From positions 2,542,001-2,606,000 of the forward strand of contig CP107851.1 of the NCBI GenBank assembly GCA_036013505.1: DNA of 64,000 nucleotides, written 5' to 3'. Positions within the stretch are counted from its first letter, which is position 1. Every line of letters starts with the position of its first letter. The position numbers and the translations under genes were made by a program. The notes below the pieces were generated by a model. That model was not told the origin of the DNA, did not search any database, and saw only the letters and a list, made by a program, of their open reading frames with translations. Of the stretch, positions 46,008-57,532 are shown one piece after another. This stretch comes from Streptomyces sp. NBC_00510 (GTDB lineage: Bacteria; Actinomycetota; Actinomycetes; Streptomycetales; Streptomycetaceae).

Positions 46008-47426
46008 TCAGGTGGTCGCCTCGGCAGGGGCCGCGGTGAGGCCGCCCACCGGGGCCACGGGGCTCCCGTCGCCGCTCCGGCGGGGGGCGCCGGGCTGCCG
46101 CAGGAACACCGTGATCAGCGCGGAGAGGAAGGCGATGCCCCCGGCCAGGCAGTACGCGCCGGTATAGCCCCAGGCCGCGACCACCCCGGCGGCCACACCA
46201 CCGCCGCCGACGCCGCCGACCAGCTTGGCGCTGTAGACCAGTCCGTAGTTCTGTGCGTTGTTGTTCTCACCGAAGTAGTCCGGCGTGAGCGCGGCGAACA
46301 GCGGGTAGAACGCCCCGCCGCCGAAACCGTTGAGGAACGCGAAGAACAGGAACAGGGGTTCGTTGTGCGCCTGGCCCGACCACAGCACGCCGAACTGCGC
46401 CAGCCCCGCCACCACCAGGACCAGGCCCAGTGTCTGACGCCGGCCCAGGTAGTCCGAGAGCCAGCCCACGATGGCCCGGCCGACACCGTTGACCACGGCG
46501 AGCACACCCGCCGAGGAGGCCGCGACCAGCGGGCCGAAGCCCAGGCTCTTGGCGAACGGGACCTGGAAGTTGATGCCGAACAGCGATACGCCGCCGATGC
46601 AGACCAGGGCGAACCACATCAGCGGCAGCTGCCCGGTCCTGATCGCCTCCATCGGGGTGAACTGGCCCTTGGCGGGCGGGTTCTTGGCCAGTCGCTTGGC
46701 CACCCGCCGCGCGTCCTCGCTCACGCCCCGGTTCAACGGGTCGACGTCGTGCGGCCACCAGCTCTTCGGCGGGTCGCGGAAGAACATGCCGCAGAAGGCG
46801 ACGACCAGCACCATGCCCAGGGCGATCAGGTCGAGGACCATCTTGTAGTTGGACGGGTGGAACCAGTAGTTGAAGACGAAGATGAGCGGCAGGGTTCCGT
46901 AGGCGAAGCCACCGTTCACGAACCCGGTGCGGGCGCCCTTGTTGTCGGGGTACCACTTGCCGACCATGTTGATGCAGGTCGCGTACACCAGGCCGGCGCC
47001 CGTGCCGCCCAGCACCGAGTAACCGGCGATCACCACGTAGGGGTTGCTCAGGTGCGAGAGCGCCAGGAAGCCCAGTCCGGAGAAGACCGCTCCGGCGAGC
47101 ATCGCCGTCCTGGCCGGCAGGACCCCGGTCTCCCGCAGCCGTCCCGCGGGGAACGCGACGCCCGCCTGGAAGACCGCCCAGATGCTGGCGATCCAGAACG
47201 TCTCGGTCAGGGTCCATCCGTGGGCGTGCTCGAGCACCGCCTCCGCGGAGCTGTAGCCGTACTCGTAGACGCTGACGCCCATCATCGCAATCCAGGGGAG
47301 CCAGACCATCCAGGCTCGGGGCCTCCCCAGGAGGGAGCGGTCGGTCTCCCCGACCCGGTAGACGCGGCCGTTCGCGTCGCTGACCTCCCGGTACTGCCCG
47401 GGAACCACGTGCGGTGTTACTGACAT
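46008..47426 (-). CDS. MFS transporter, oxalate:formate antiporter-like
   Basis: A 472-residue, about 12-helix major facilitator of the OxlT/OFA family. The first helix follows RPRAWMVWLPWIAMMG. Family-type features are GVSVYEYGYSS, the helix 4-5 region GGTGAGLVYATCINMVGKWYPD, GARTGFVNGGFAYG and the second-half GGGAFYPLFAALTPDYFGE. It would exchange external oxalate for internal formate or carry oxalate in. The cytosolic loop between helices 6 and 7 carries a long charged insert (about 205-260). ATG 47426 follows AAGGGAAGG. A TGCATAC-type operator lies 281 bp upstream, implying a long leader. Confidence 0.88.
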   Translation of the reverse strand: MSVTPHVVPGQYREVSDANGRVYRVGETDRSLLGRPRAWMVWLPWIAMMGVSVYEYGYSSAEAVLEHAHGWTLTETFWIASIWAVFQAGVAFPAGRLRETGVLPARTAMLAGAVFSGLGFLALSHLSNPYVVIAGYSVLGGTGAGLVYATCINMVGKWYPDNKGARTGFVNGGFAYGTLPLIFVFNYWFHPSNYKMVLDLIALGMVLVVAFCGMFFRDPPKSWWPHDVDPLNRGVSEDARRVAKRLAKNPPAKGQFTPMEAIRTGQLPLMWFALVCIGGVSLFGINFQVPFAKSLGFGPLVAASSAGVLAVVNGVGRAIVGWLSDYLGRRQTLGLVLVVAGLAQFGVLWSGQAHNEPLFLFFAFLNGFGGGAFYPLFAALTPDYFGENNNAQNYGLVYSAKLVGGVGGGGVAAGVVAAWGYTGAYCLAGGIAFLSALITVFLRQPGAPRRSGDGSPVAPVGGLTAAPAEATT

Positions 47427-47706
47427 CGGTGCCTTCCCTTGCGTGAAAAGAACCTGGCGTGCGCCCCCTGGGCCCTTCTCTTCATGCGGAGGGGTGGAGC
47501 GGACCATCCCTGCGGCTCGGCCCGGCATGGCCGGGCCCGGTGGTACGCCGTCCGGGCAGCTGAGGTCGGTCCGGGGCGGCAAACCCGGATCGTGACAGCG
47601 CGCAGTCGGGTGACACGGTGGTACGACGTGGTACGACCCCGGGCACGCCAAAACGGCCGTGCTCAGGGGGTGTCGGAACGAACATTCAGCTGGTCAGCGC
47701 GATTCT

Positions 47707-47734
47707 CCATACTGGAGATTGCATACGGTATGGA
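47707..47734 (-). promoter_or_regulatory. TGCATAC-type operator upstream of the antiporter gene
   Basis: CCATACTGGAGA followed by TTGCATACGGTATGGA, with the perfect palindrome CATAC-G-GTATG. It is nearly identical in order and spacing to the site upstream of the second frc copy at 62119. Confidence 0.6.
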
Positions 47735-47989
47735 CCGTCGAATCGGGGTGTCCAGGGGATGACGGGAAGATTGACCAGTGCATTACCAACCGGTGGAGCC
47801 CGCTCCGCACCCGCCCGGACGGCCGACTCCGGCCGCTCCGGGGCGCGTTGCCCCTGGTCACAGAGGTAAGTCCGGCCGCCCGCCGAATGGTTGCCTGCGG
47901 CACCTGATGCCTCCGCACCGCCGGACGCGCGAGGTGCGGGTAAAGGGCCGGCAAGGAAGGCCACGAGCGCGTAAAAACCGCGCCGGGGC

Positions 47990-48017
47990 GTCCCGGGGCG
48001 GCCTGCCGCCCCGGGAC
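47990..48017 (-). terminator. Terminator of the ABC exporter operon
   Basis: Perfect 13-bp stem GTCCCGGGGCGGC / GCCGCCCCGGGAC with a 2-nt loop, 8 bp beyond the permease stop. A run of five Ts follows about 10 nt downstream on the minus strand. Confidence 0.75.
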
Positions 48018-48025
48018 CGCCACCG

Positions 48026-48829
48026 CTACGCGCTCAGGCGCCCGAACCTCCGTACCGCCAGCGGCAGGAAGACCGCCAGCAGGGCCAACGGCCAGGCCAC
48101 GGCCGCCCAGACGTGGCCGGATTCACCACCGGGACCGCCGAACAGGTCGCGTACCGCCGTCGCGGTCCGGGACATCGGGTTCCACTGGACCGCCGTGCCC
48201 AGCCAGCCGGGCATGGAGTCGGGCGTGGCGAAGGCGTTGGAGAGGAAGCCCACCGGCCAGACCAGGATCTGCACGGCCTGCACCAGCTCCGGCTTCCCCG
48301 CGACCAGCGCCAGATGGATGCCGATCCACAGCATCGCGAAGCGGAACAGCAGCAGGAGGCCGACCGCGCCGAGGAAGGCGGCGACCCCGCCGTGCGTACG
48401 CCAGCCGAGCGCGTGGCCGACCCCGGTCAGGACGGCCAGGCCGGCGGCCGACTGGAGCATGTCGGCGACGGAACGGCCCACCAGGACCGCGCCGTTGGCC
48501 ATCGGCATCGACCGGAACCGGTCGATCACGCCCTTGTTGAGGTCCTGGGTGACCGCGAGCATCGTGCCCTCCAGGCCGAAGGCCATGGTGAGCGCGAGCA
48601 TGCCCGGCACGAGGTAGCCGAGGTAGTCGCCCGTGATACCGCGGCCGCCGCCGACGAGGTAGCCGAACATCAGCAGCAGCATCACCGGGAAGACGAGGCC
48701 GACCAGCACCTGGACCGGTTGCCGGGCCCAGTGGGCGAGTTCGCGGCGGGTCATGGTCCAGCAGTCGGCGAGGACGTGGGATCCCCGCGCGGGCCGGGCC
48801 GGGCTCCGGGTGGTGTACGTGGCGCTCAC
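48026..48829 (-). CDS. ABC-2 type exporter permease (DrrB-like)
   Basis: A 267-residue membrane protein with about six transmembrane segments. The ABC-2 family features are [20 protein letters not shown], the [16 protein letters not shown] region and [20 protein letters not shown] 48829 overlaps the stop of the ATPase gene by 4 bp (GTGA), so the two are coupled. The complex probably exports a small hydrophobic compound. The substrate is unknown. Confidence 0.88.
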   Translation of the reverse strand: MSATYTTRSPARPARGSHVLADCWTMTRRELAHWARQPVQVLVGLVFPVMLLLMFGYLVGGGRGITGDYLGYLVPGMLALTMAFGLEGTMLAVTQDLNKGVIDRFRSMPMANGAVLVGRSVADMLQSAAGLAVLTGVGHALGWRTHGGVAAFLGAVGLLLLFRFAMLWIGIHLALVAGKPELVQAVQILVWPVGFLSNAFATPDSMPGWLGTAVQWNPMSRTATAVRDLFGGPGGESGHVWAAVAWPLALLAVFLPLAVRRFGRLSA

Positions 48830-49782
48830 GCGGTCTCCTTCGTGGGGTGGTTCCCTCCGGTGAGGTGCAGGAACACCTCGTCGAGGGTCGGACGGCGCAG
48901 GGCGATGTCCTCCGCCTCGATGCCGGCCGACTCCAGGGCGCGGACGACCCCGGCAAGCGCCGCCATGCGGTCGGTGACCGGGGCGCTGAGCAGCCGCCGG
49001 TCGGCGTCCACCGACACCTCGCCCCCGGTCGCGGGCAGCAGTGCCCTGGCCGCGCCCAGTTGACCGGCGTCGCGCAGGACCACGTCGATGCGGTCGCCGC
49101 CCGTCCGGGCCTTGAGTTCGTCCGCGGTGCCGTCGGCGATCACCCGGCCGTGGTCGACGACCGAGATGCGGTCGGCGAGCTGGTCGGCCTCCTCCAGGTA
49201 CTGGGTGGTGAGCAGGACCGTCGTACCACCGTCGGCCAGGGAACGGACCGAGGCCCACACCTCGGCGCGACCGCGGGGGTCGAGTCCGGTCGTCGGCTCG
49301 TCGAGGAACAGCACCTCGGGATCGGTCACGAGGGACGCGGCGAGGTCGAGGCGGCGCCGCATGCCGCCGCTGTACTGCCGGACCGCCTTGCGTCCGGTGT
49401 CCGCGAGGCCGAAGCGCCCGAGCAGTTCGCCGGCGCGCTCGCGCGCCCGGCGGGCGCCGAGATGGTGCAGGCGCGCGAACATCTCCAGGTTCTGGCGGCC
49501 CCCGAGCTGCTCGTCCAGGGCCGCGTGCTGCCCGAGCAGGCCGATGCGGAACCGCACCTCCCGGGCCTCGGTCACCACGTCGTGCCCGGCCACCTCGACG
49601 CGACCGCGGTCCGGCCGGAGCAGGGTGGACAGGATCCGGACCAGGGTCGTCTTGCCCGCGCCGTTGGGGCCGAGCACCCCGTGCACGGTGCCGCGCCCGA
49701 CCAGCAGGTCGAGCCCGTCCAGCGCCGGTTTGTCGCGGTACTTCTTGTACGCCCCTTCGACGGTGATCGCTGCGTCGGTCAT
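48826..49782 (-). CDS. ABC exporter ATP-binding protein (DrrA-like)
   Basis: A 318-residue ATPase. Walker A is GPNGAGKTT (about residue 40), the Q-loop [15 protein letters not shown], the signature [12 protein letters not shown], Walker [14 protein letters not shown] and the switch-like His region [16 protein letters not shown]. The C-terminal 80 residues are the DUF4162-type extension typical of the drug-resistance DrrA group. ATG 49782 follows GGGGAG. It is cotranscribed with the permease and lies downstream of a PadR repressor on the same strand. Confidence 0.92.
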   Translation of the reverse strand: MTDAAITVEGAYKKYRDKPALDGLDLLVGRGTVHGVLGPNGAGKTTLVRILSTLLRPDRGRVEVAGHDVVTEAREVRFRIGLLGQHAALDEQLGGRQNLEMFARLHHLGARRARERAGELLGRFGLADTGRKAVRQYSGGMRRRLDLAASLVTDPEVLFLDEPTTGLDPRGRAEVWASVRSLADGGTTVLLTTQYLEEADQLADRISVVDHGRVIADGTADELKARTGGDRIDVVLRDAGQLGAARALLPATGGEVSVDADRRLLSAPVTDRMAALAGVVRALESAGIEAEDIALRRPTLDEVFLHLTGGNHPTKETA

Positions 49783-49805
49783 GGGCCACTCCCCCACTGA
49801 TCAAC

Positions 49806-49821
49806 TAGTCAAACTTGACTA
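49806..49821. promoter_or_regulatory. PadR-type operator in front of the ABC operon
   Basis: TAGTCAA-AC-TTGACTA, a perfect 16-bp dyad 24-39 bp upstream of the ATPase start. A weaker copy (GTCAA-AT-GTGAC) lies at 49854-49865, touching the PadR stop. Likely bound by the adjacent PadR. Confidence 0.6.
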
Positions 49822-49864
49822 CTGGCGCAAAGTAGCGGGCGCGGAATCCATTCGTCAAATGTGA

Positions 49865-50506
49865 CTAGTGCTCGTCCCCAGGATGGGGTTCGCCCGTCGC
49901 GTACGGGTTCTCCTCGCCCTGCGCGAGCACGCCCACGAAGGGCTCGCCCTCCCCGGCGAAGGTGTAGGCGCCGCCCTCGATCCGCTCGACGAGCCCCCGG
50001 GTCCACGCGGCGTCCGAGTCGGCCGTGTGCACCCAGAGGTTCATGATCTCGCCGATGTGGCCGAGCTGACCGGGGCCGTCCTCGGGGACGTAGTGCTCGG
50101 TGACGGCGGCCCGCCACTCCTGGATCCTGCGGATCCGCTCCCTCAGCAGATCCAGCGCCTCGTCCCGGCGCAGATCGACGATGAAGCCGATGGCCGCGGA
50201 CTGGAGGTCCCTCTTCTGGTCGTACGCGACCAGCGCCTCGTGCAGGAGGCGCAGGAACTCCTCGGTCCCGGTGTCCGTGATCTCGTACTCGGTGCGGGGC
50301 GGGCCGCCCGCCGTCGACGGGGCGACCTCGTGGGCGTGCAGCAGCCCCTGCTTCGCCATCTGCTTCAGGGCGTGGTAGATCGAACCGGGCTTGGCGTTGG
50401 ACCACTCGTGCGCGCCCCAGTACTCCAGGTCGTTGCGCACCTGGTAGCCGTGGGCCCGCCCGTGCTGGCGGACCGCGCCCAGGACGAGGAGACGGATCGC
50501 TGACAT
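49865..50506 (-). CDS. PadR-family transcriptional regulator
   Basis: A 213-residue protein with an N-terminal PadR winged HTH (about 1-85, LLVLGAVRQHGRAHGYQVRNDLEYWG, then GSIYHALKQMAKQGLL) and a C-terminal helical dimerisation domain (VirR/PadR_C-like, about 95-190). It sits immediately upstream of the ABC exporter genes on the same strand, so it probably represses them until it binds an exported ligand. The Trp residues EWS and EYW near the HTH resemble the drug-binding LmrR-like group. Confidence 0.85.
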   Translation of the reverse strand: MSAIRLLVLGAVRQHGRAHGYQVRNDLEYWGAHEWSNAKPGSIYHALKQMAKQGLLHAHEVAPSTAGGPPRTEYEITDTGTEEFLRLLHEALVAYDQKRDLQSAAIGFIVDLRRDEALDLLRERIRRIQEWRAAVTEHYVPEDGPGQLGHIGEIMNLWVHTADSDAAWTRGLVERIEGGAYTFAGEGEPFVGVLAQGEENPYATGEPHPGDEH

Positions 50507-50614
50507 GCCGTCCAGATTAGGCCGAACGGCACCGGGCCCCGCACGCGCCCCGGCACCGCTGTGCCGCAGCAGGTGCCGGGCCCGTGCCGGGCCCCGTGTA
50601 CGTCCCTCGTCCGG

Positions 50615-52249
50615 TCAGCCCGCGGGGTTGCGGCGGCCGCTCCGGCCGCCCCGGCCCTCGGTGCCGGCCACCGGCCGCCGCCCGGAGCCGCGGGCGCCCG
50701 TACCGGAACCGGTACCGGAAGCCGCGCCCGCCGCGCCCCGGCGGTCGGATCCCCGGCCGCCCGAACCCCCCGCGGCGCCTGTCGCCCCGCGCGCGTCCGC
50801 TCGGCGGGCGCCACCGCGAGCACCGGTCCCGGCGGCGGCGCCTGCCGCCGCCCCGGCTCCGCCGCCGCCGCTGCGGCGTCGGCGCGCGGGCCGCCCGCCG
50901 TTCTCGGTGCCGTTCTTCGGGCGGGACGCCTTCGGCGCGGCCGCCGGCTGGGGCACCTCGATGGTGACGGCCACGCCGGACGGCTCGCGGGCGCCGGTGA
51001 TGGTGGCCAGTTGCGCGTCGCTCGACGTGATGCGGGCCGTCCGGGGGCGGATGCCCGCGTCCGACATGAGCCGGGTCACGTCCCGTTTCTGGTCGGGCAG
51101 GACCAGCGTGACCACGCTGCCGGAGCCGCCGGCACGGGCCGTACGGCCGCCCCGGTGGACGTAGTCCTTGTGGTCCATGGGGGGATCGACGTTCACGACG
51201 AGGTCGAGGTCGTCGATGTGTATGCCACGGGCCGCGACGTTCGTGGCGACCAGCGCCGTCACCTGGCCGTTCTTGAACTGCTCCAGGGTGCGGTTGCGCT
51301 GCGGCTGGGAGCGGCCCCCGTGCAGTGCCGCCGCGCGGACACCGACGGCCAGCAGCCGCTTGGCGAGCCGGTCGGCGGACCGCTTGGTGTCGAGGAAGAG
51401 GATGACCCGGCCGTCGCGTGCCGCGATGCGCGTGGTGACGGCCTTCTTGTCGGTCTCGTCCAGGACGTGGAGCACGTGGTGCTCCATGGTGGTCACCGCC
51501 CCCGCGGACGGGTCCACGGAGTGCACCACGGGGTCGGTCAGGAACCGCTGCACCAAGCGGTCGATGTTGCCGTCCAGGGTGGCCGAGAAGAGCATCCGCT
51601 GCCCGTCGGGCCGCACGCGCTCGATCAGCCTGGTGATCTGCGGCAGGAAGCCCATGTCGGTCATCTGGTCGGCCTCGTCCAGCACCGTGATGTCCACGCT
51701 GCCGAGCACGCAGTCGCCGTGCTCCACCAGGTCGTTCAGCCTGCCGGGGGTGGCCACGAGCACCTCGACGCCGCGCCGGAGCGTGGCGGCCTGCTTGGTC
51801 ATGGACAGCCCGCCGACCACGGTGGCCATGCGGAGGTTCACCGCCGTCGCGTACGGGGTCAGCGCGTCCGTGACCTGCTGGGCGAGTTCACGGGTGGGCA
51901 CCAGCACGAGGGCGAGGGGTGCCTTGGGCTCCGCGCGCAGTCCGGCCGTACGGGCCAGCAGCGCCAGCCCGAAGGCGAGGGTCTTGCCCGAGCCGGTGCG
52001 GCCCCGTCCCAGCAGGTCACGGCCGGCCAGCGAGTTGGGCAGCGTCGCGGCCTGGATGGGGAAGGGGGTGGTCACCCCCTGCGCGGTGAGGGTCTTCAGC
52101 AGCCCCGCGGGCATGTCGAGATCGGCGAAGTCCTCGACCGCGGGAAGTGCGGGTGTCGTGCTTTCCGGCAGCCGGAATTCTCTCGGCGACGATGCGGACG
52201 GTGCGGACGACGGCGCGCGCCGATTCGATTTCTGGGGCCTGCGGGACAT
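50615..52249 (-). CDS. DEAD-box ATP-dependent RNA helicase
   Basis: A 544-residue helicase. The motifs in order are TPFPIQAATLP (Q motif), GRGRTGSGKT (I), PTRELAQQ (Ia), TPGRL (Ib), VLDEADQM (II), FSATL (III), LHGGRSQPQR, VATNVAARGIH (V) and YVHRGGRTARAG (VI; usually HRIGRTGRAG). The C-terminal about 110 residues are Gly/Arg/Ala-rich and probably bind RNA. It is likely a ribosome-assembly or cold-adaptation helicase, located downstream of a cold-shock gene on the same strand. I chose ATG 52249 (MSRRPQKSNRR). Confidence 0.92.
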   Translation of the reverse strand: MSRRPQKSNRRAPSSAPSASSPREFRLPESTTPALPAVEDFADLDMPAGLLKTLTAQGVTTPFPIQAATLPNSLAGRDLLGRGRTGSGKTLAFGLALLARTAGLRAEPKAPLALVLVPTRELAQQVTDALTPYATAVNLRMATVVGGLSMTKQAATLRRGVEVLVATPGRLNDLVEHGDCVLGSVDITVLDEADQMTDMGFLPQITRLIERVRPDGQRMLFSATLDGNIDRLVQRFLTDPVVHSVDPSAGAVTTMEHHVLHVLDETDKKAVTTRIAARDGRVILFLDTKRSADRLAKRLLAVGVRAAALHGGRSQPQRNRTLEQFKNGQVTALVATNVAARGIHIDDLDLVVNVDPPMDHKDYVHRGGRTARAGGSGSVVTLVLPDQKRDVTRLMSDAGIRPRTARITSSDAQLATITGAREPSGVAVTIEVPQPAAAPKASRPKNGTENGGRPARRRRSGGGGAGAAAGAAAGTGARGGARRADARGATGAAGGSGGRGSDRRGAAGAASGTGSGTGARGSGRRPVAGTEGRGGRSGRRNPAG

Positions 52250-52280
52250 GCGGATATTTGCCTTCCTGGAGCAGCGCAAA

Positions 52281-52313
52281 CCGGGGTCCGCACCATGACG
52301 GTGCGGACCCCGG
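52281..52313 (-). terminator. Terminator between the cold-shock and helicase genes
   Basis: Perfect 14-bp stem CCGGGGTCCGCACC / GGTGCGGACCCCGG around ATGAC, 22 bp after the cold-shock gene stop. Confidence 0.7.
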
Positions 52314-52335
52314 TGAGCAGGTACGCGTCCGGCGA

Positions 52336-52539
52336 TCAGGCGGGGACGATGTTCTCCGCCTGCGGGCCCTTCTGGCCCTGCGTGACGTCGAAGGTGACCC
52401 GCTGGCCCTCCAGGAGCTCACGGAAGCCCTGGGTGGCGATGTTCGAGTAGTGGGCGAAGACGTCGGGGCCGCCGCCGTCCTGCTCGATGAAGCCGAAACC
52501 CTTTTCGGCGTTGAACCACTTCACGGTTCCCTGTGCCAT
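52336..52539 (-). CDS. Cold-shock protein (CspA family)
   Basis: A 67-residue single cold-shock domain that binds single-stranded RNA and DNA. RNP1 (KGFGFIEQ) and RNP2 (VFAHYS) are intact, and the start is [13 protein letters not shown] 52539 follows AAGGAGAAT. The helicase gene downstream may share its mRNA in part, by readthrough of the intervening terminator. A hairpin in the leader may be thermoregulatory. Confidence 0.95.
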   Translation of the reverse strand: MAQGTVKWFNAEKGFGFIEQDGGGPDVFAHYSNIATQGFRELLEGQRVTFDVTQGQKGPQAENIVPA

Positions 52540-52595
52540 GACATTCTCCTTCAGTAGGCAGAGGGCCCATCCGGGGAATGCCGGAGAACAAATAA

Positions 52596-52628
52596 TGCGC
52601 CTGCGGGAGATGAATTCCGTCAGGCGCA
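52596..52628 (-). promoter_or_regulatory. Stable hairpin in the cold-shock mRNA leader
   Basis: TGCGCCTGCGG pairs with CCG(T)CAGGCGCA, an 11-bp stem with one bulge around a 10-nt loop, 57-89 nt before the start codon. It may act as a temperature-dependent leader element. Confidence 0.4.
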
Positions 52629-52852
52629 CATAGGTTTCATGGGTACCACAACTGCAACCAGGACACCTTAGCACAGACCGCGCCCCGGACGACGGAGCGC
52701 AGGCGGCGGCAGGGACCGGACGGCGGGCGGGCACCGTCGGTCACGACGCGTTCACGCGGCAGCCTGAAGCAGCCCACCCGTCCGTGTCCCGGAGGCTCGG
52801 CACGCCCCCGCCCGGAGCGCGGGGACGTATCCCCGCGCCCCGGGTGACCGGG

Positions 52853-52878
52853 TCCCGGCCGGCCAGGACCGGCCGGGA
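52853..52878 (-). terminator. Terminator of the formate dehydrogenase operon
   Basis: Perfect 10-bp stem TCCCGGCCGG / CCGGCCGGGA around CCAGGA, 10 bp beyond the delta-subunit stop. Confidence 0.65.
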
Positions 52879-52888
52879 TTCCGCGTCG

Positions 52889-53101
52889 TCAGCGCAGCAG
52901 CTTCACCGCCTCGACCACCAAGGGGTCCAGCCCCTCCGCCCCGGCGTCGACGAAGTCGAGGAGACGGGTGCGCATGCGCGGGTCCCAGAACCTGCCGATG
53001 TGCCCCGCGACGGCCTCGGCCGCCCGGTCGCCGGGCAGATGGACGAGGTTGGCCGCGATGTCGTTGGCCATCCGGCGCTCCGCCGGCACTGCGTCGGCCA
53101 C
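52889..53101 (-). CDS. fdsD: NAD-dependent formate dehydrogenase delta subunit
   Basis: A 70-residue protein with the FdsD features MANDIAANLVHLPG and FWDPRMRTRLLDF. In FdsABG enzymes this small subunit is associated with assembly or stability of the complex. It starts at GTG 53101, one base after the alpha-subunit stop, and is the last gene of the operon. Confidence 0.88.
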   Translation of the reverse strand: MADAVPAERRMANDIAANLVHLPGDRAAEAVAGHIGRFWDPRMRTRLLDFVDAGAEGLDPLVVEAVKLLR

Positions 53102-53102
53102 C

Positions 53103-55915
53103 TCAGTCCACCACCGTCAGCAGCTGGTCCCGGTCGTGTTCCGCGCCGTCGGCCCGCCGCGGGCGGGCGAGCCCCACCTGCACGGCGGTCACCTTGTACT
53201 CCGGGCAGTTGGTCGCCCAGTCGGAGTTCTCCGTGGTCACCACGTTCGCCCCGGTCACCGGGTGGTGGAAGGTGGTGTACACGACCCCGGGCGGCATGCG
53301 GTCGGAGATCTCGGCCTTCAGCGTCGTCTCCCCCACCCGGCTCGCCAGGGTCACCGTGTCGCCGTCCACGATGCCGCGGACCTCGGCGTCGTGGGGATGC
53401 AGCTCCAGCACGTCCTCCGGGTGCCAGGCGACGTTGCCGGTACGGCGGGTCTGCGCGCCCACGTTGTACTGGCTGAGGATCCGTCCCGTGGTCAGGATCA
53501 GCGGGAAGCGCCGGGTGCTGCGCTCGGCGGTCGGCACGAAGGTGGTGACCACGAACCTGCCCTTGCCCCGCACGAACTCGTCCACGTGCATGATGGGCGT
53601 GCCCTCGGGGGCCTGCTCGTTGCACGGCCACTGGACGCTGCCCAGCTTGTCCAGCAGCTGGAAGGAGACACCGGTGAAGGTCGGCGTGACCTGGGCGATC
53701 TCGTCCATGATCTGACCGGGGTGGTCGTACGCCATGGGGTGGCCCATGGCCGTGGCGATCTCGGAGACGATCTGCCACTCGTGCTTGCCCGTCTTCGGCT
53801 TCATCACCGCGCGCACCCGGTTGATCCGGCGCTCGGCGTTGGTGAAGGTGCCGTCCTTCTCCAGGAAGGACGCGCCGGGCAGGAAGACGTGCGCGAACTT
53901 CGCGGTCTCGTTGAGGAACAGGTCCTGGACGACGACCAGTTCCATGGCCTCCAGCGCGGCGGTGACGTGCTTGAGGTTGGGGTCGGACTGGGCGATGTCC
54001 TCGCCGTGCACGAACAGGCCGCGGAAGGTCCCGTCGATGGCCGCGTCGAACATGTTCGGGATGCGCAGCCCGGGCTCGGCGAGGATCGTGCCGCCCCAGA
54101 GGTTCTCGAACACGGTGCGCACGGCGTCGTCGGAGACGTGCCGGTAGCCGGGCAGCTCGTGCGGGAACGAACCCATGTCGCAGGAGCCCTGGACGTTGTT
54201 CTGGCCGCGCAGCGGGTTCACCCCCACGCCGTCGCGGCCGAGGTTGCCGCAGGCCATCGCCAGGTTGGCCATGCCCATCACCATGGTGGAGCCCTGGCTG
54301 TGCTCGGTGACGCCCAGCCCGTAGTAGATGGCGCCGTTCGGGGCCTGCGCGTACAGCCGTGCCGCCGCGCGCAGTTCCCCGGCCGGCACGCCGGTGAGCT
54401 CCTCCGTGGCCTCCGGGCTGTTCTCCGGGCGGGCGATGAACTCCGCCCACTCGTCGAAGTCCTCGCACCGCGCGTCCACGAAGTCCCGGTCGACCAGCCC
54501 CTCGGTGACCACCACGTGCGCCATGGCGTTCACGACGGCCACGTTGGTGCTGGGCCGCAGCTGGAGGTGGTGCTCGGCCTGGACGTGCGGGGAGCGCACC
54601 AGGTCGATGCGGCGCGGGTCGACGACGATGAGCTTGGCGCCCTCGCGCAGCCGGCGCTTCATCCGCGAGGCGAACACCGGGTGCCCGTCAGTGGGGTTGG
54701 CCCCGATCACCATGATGACGTCGGCCTCGGCCACGGACCGGAAGTCCTGGGTGCCGGCCGACTCGCCGAAGGTCTGCTTGAGCCCGTACCCCGTCGGGGA
54801 GTGGCAGACCCGGGCGCAGGTGTCGACGTTGTTGTTGCCGAAGGCGGCGCGCACCATCTTCTGGACGACGTACACCTCTTCGTTCGTGCACCGCGAGGAG
54901 GTGATGGCGCCGATCGCGCCCGATCCGTACTGCTCCTGGAGCTCGCGCATCCGGCGGGCGACCGTGCCGATCGCCTCGTCCCACTCGACCTCGCGCCACG
55001 GGTCGGTGATCTTCTCCCGGACCATGGGCTTGAGCATCCGGTCGGGGTGGCTGGCGTAGCCGAAGGCGAAGCGGCCCTTGACGCAGGAGTGGCCCTCGTT
55101 GGCGCCGCCGTCCTTGTACGGCACCATCCGCACCAGCTCGTCGCCGCGCAGCTCGGCCTTGAAGGAGCAGCCGACGCCGCAGTACGCGCAGGTGGTGACC
55201 ACCGAGCGGGTGGGCATGCCGAGCTCGACCACCGACTTCTCCTGGAGCGTGGAGGTCGGGCAGGCCTGCACGCAGGCCCCGCAGGAGACGCACTCGGACT
55301 CCATGAAGGTCTCGCCGGCGCCGGCGGACACCTTGGAGTCGAAGCCGCGCCCCTCGATGGTCAGCGCGAAGGTGCCCTGGACCTCGCCGCAGGCGCGGAC
55401 GCAGCGGGAGCAGGCGATGCACTTGGACGCGTCGAAGTCGAAGTAGGGGTTGGAGGTGTCCTTCTCGGCGTCGAGGTGGTTCTCGCCCTCGTAGCCGTAG
55501 CGGACCTGCCGCAGCCCGACCACGCCGGCCATGTCCTGCAGCTCGCAGTCGCCGTTGGCCGGGCAGGTCAGGCAGTCCAGCGGGTGGTCGGAGATGTACA
55601 GCTCCATGACGCCCTGGCGGAGCTTCTCCACCTTCGGGGTCTGGGTCCGCACGCTCATCCCGTCCGCCACCGGCGTGGTGCAGGACGCCGGGGTGCCCCG
55701 CCGGCCGTCGATCTCCACCACGCACAGCCGGCAGGAGCCGAAGGGCTCCAGGCTGTCGGTGGCGCAGAGCTTGGGGATGTCGATGCCGGCGAGCGCGGCG
55801 GCGCGCATCACCGACGTGCCCTCGGGCACGGTCACCGGCATCCCGTCCACTTCCACCGCGACCGTCGCCGCACCGGGTCGCTCCGGGGTACCGAAGTCGG
55901 GTTCCTTCAGGAGTG

Positions 55916-55919
<4 letters not shown>
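53103..55919 (-). CDS. fdsA: NAD-dependent formate dehydrogenase alpha (catalytic) subunit, molybdopterin
   Basis: A 938-residue Mo/W-bis-MGD protein oxidising formate to CO2. The N-terminal 2Fe-2S domain has Cys in PKLCATDS, SCRLC and PASC. A His/Cys-ligated cluster is in DHPLDCLTCPANGDC, and two 4Fe-4S clusters are in CIACSRCVRAC and CVSCGACVQAC. A further 4Fe-4S starts the Mo domain (CAYCGVGC, then SCVKG). The metal ligand is Cys (not Sec) in CARVCHSPTGYG. Dinucleotide-binding domains follow, up to the C-terminal molydopterin-binding barrel. ATG 55919 overlaps the beta-subunit stop by 4 bp. It takes the formate released by Frc and delivers electrons to the beta and gamma subunits. Confidence 0.94.

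Positions 55920-57528
<1,609 letters not shown>

Positions 57529-57532
<4 letters not shown>

Larger units (their letters stand above)
47427..48025. other. Intergenic region upstream of the antiporter gene
   Basis: 599 bp with no supported gene. Features are a 10-bp direct repeat GTGGTACGAC in tandem (47618-47637), operator D (47707-47734) and, at the right end, the ABC operon terminator. Confidence 0.5.
52540..52888. other. Cold-shock gene leader/promoter and intergenic region
   Basis: 349 bp with no gene. It holds the cold-shock leader hairpin (52596-52628) and, at the right end, the formate dehydrogenase operon terminator (52853-52878). Confidence 0.5.
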
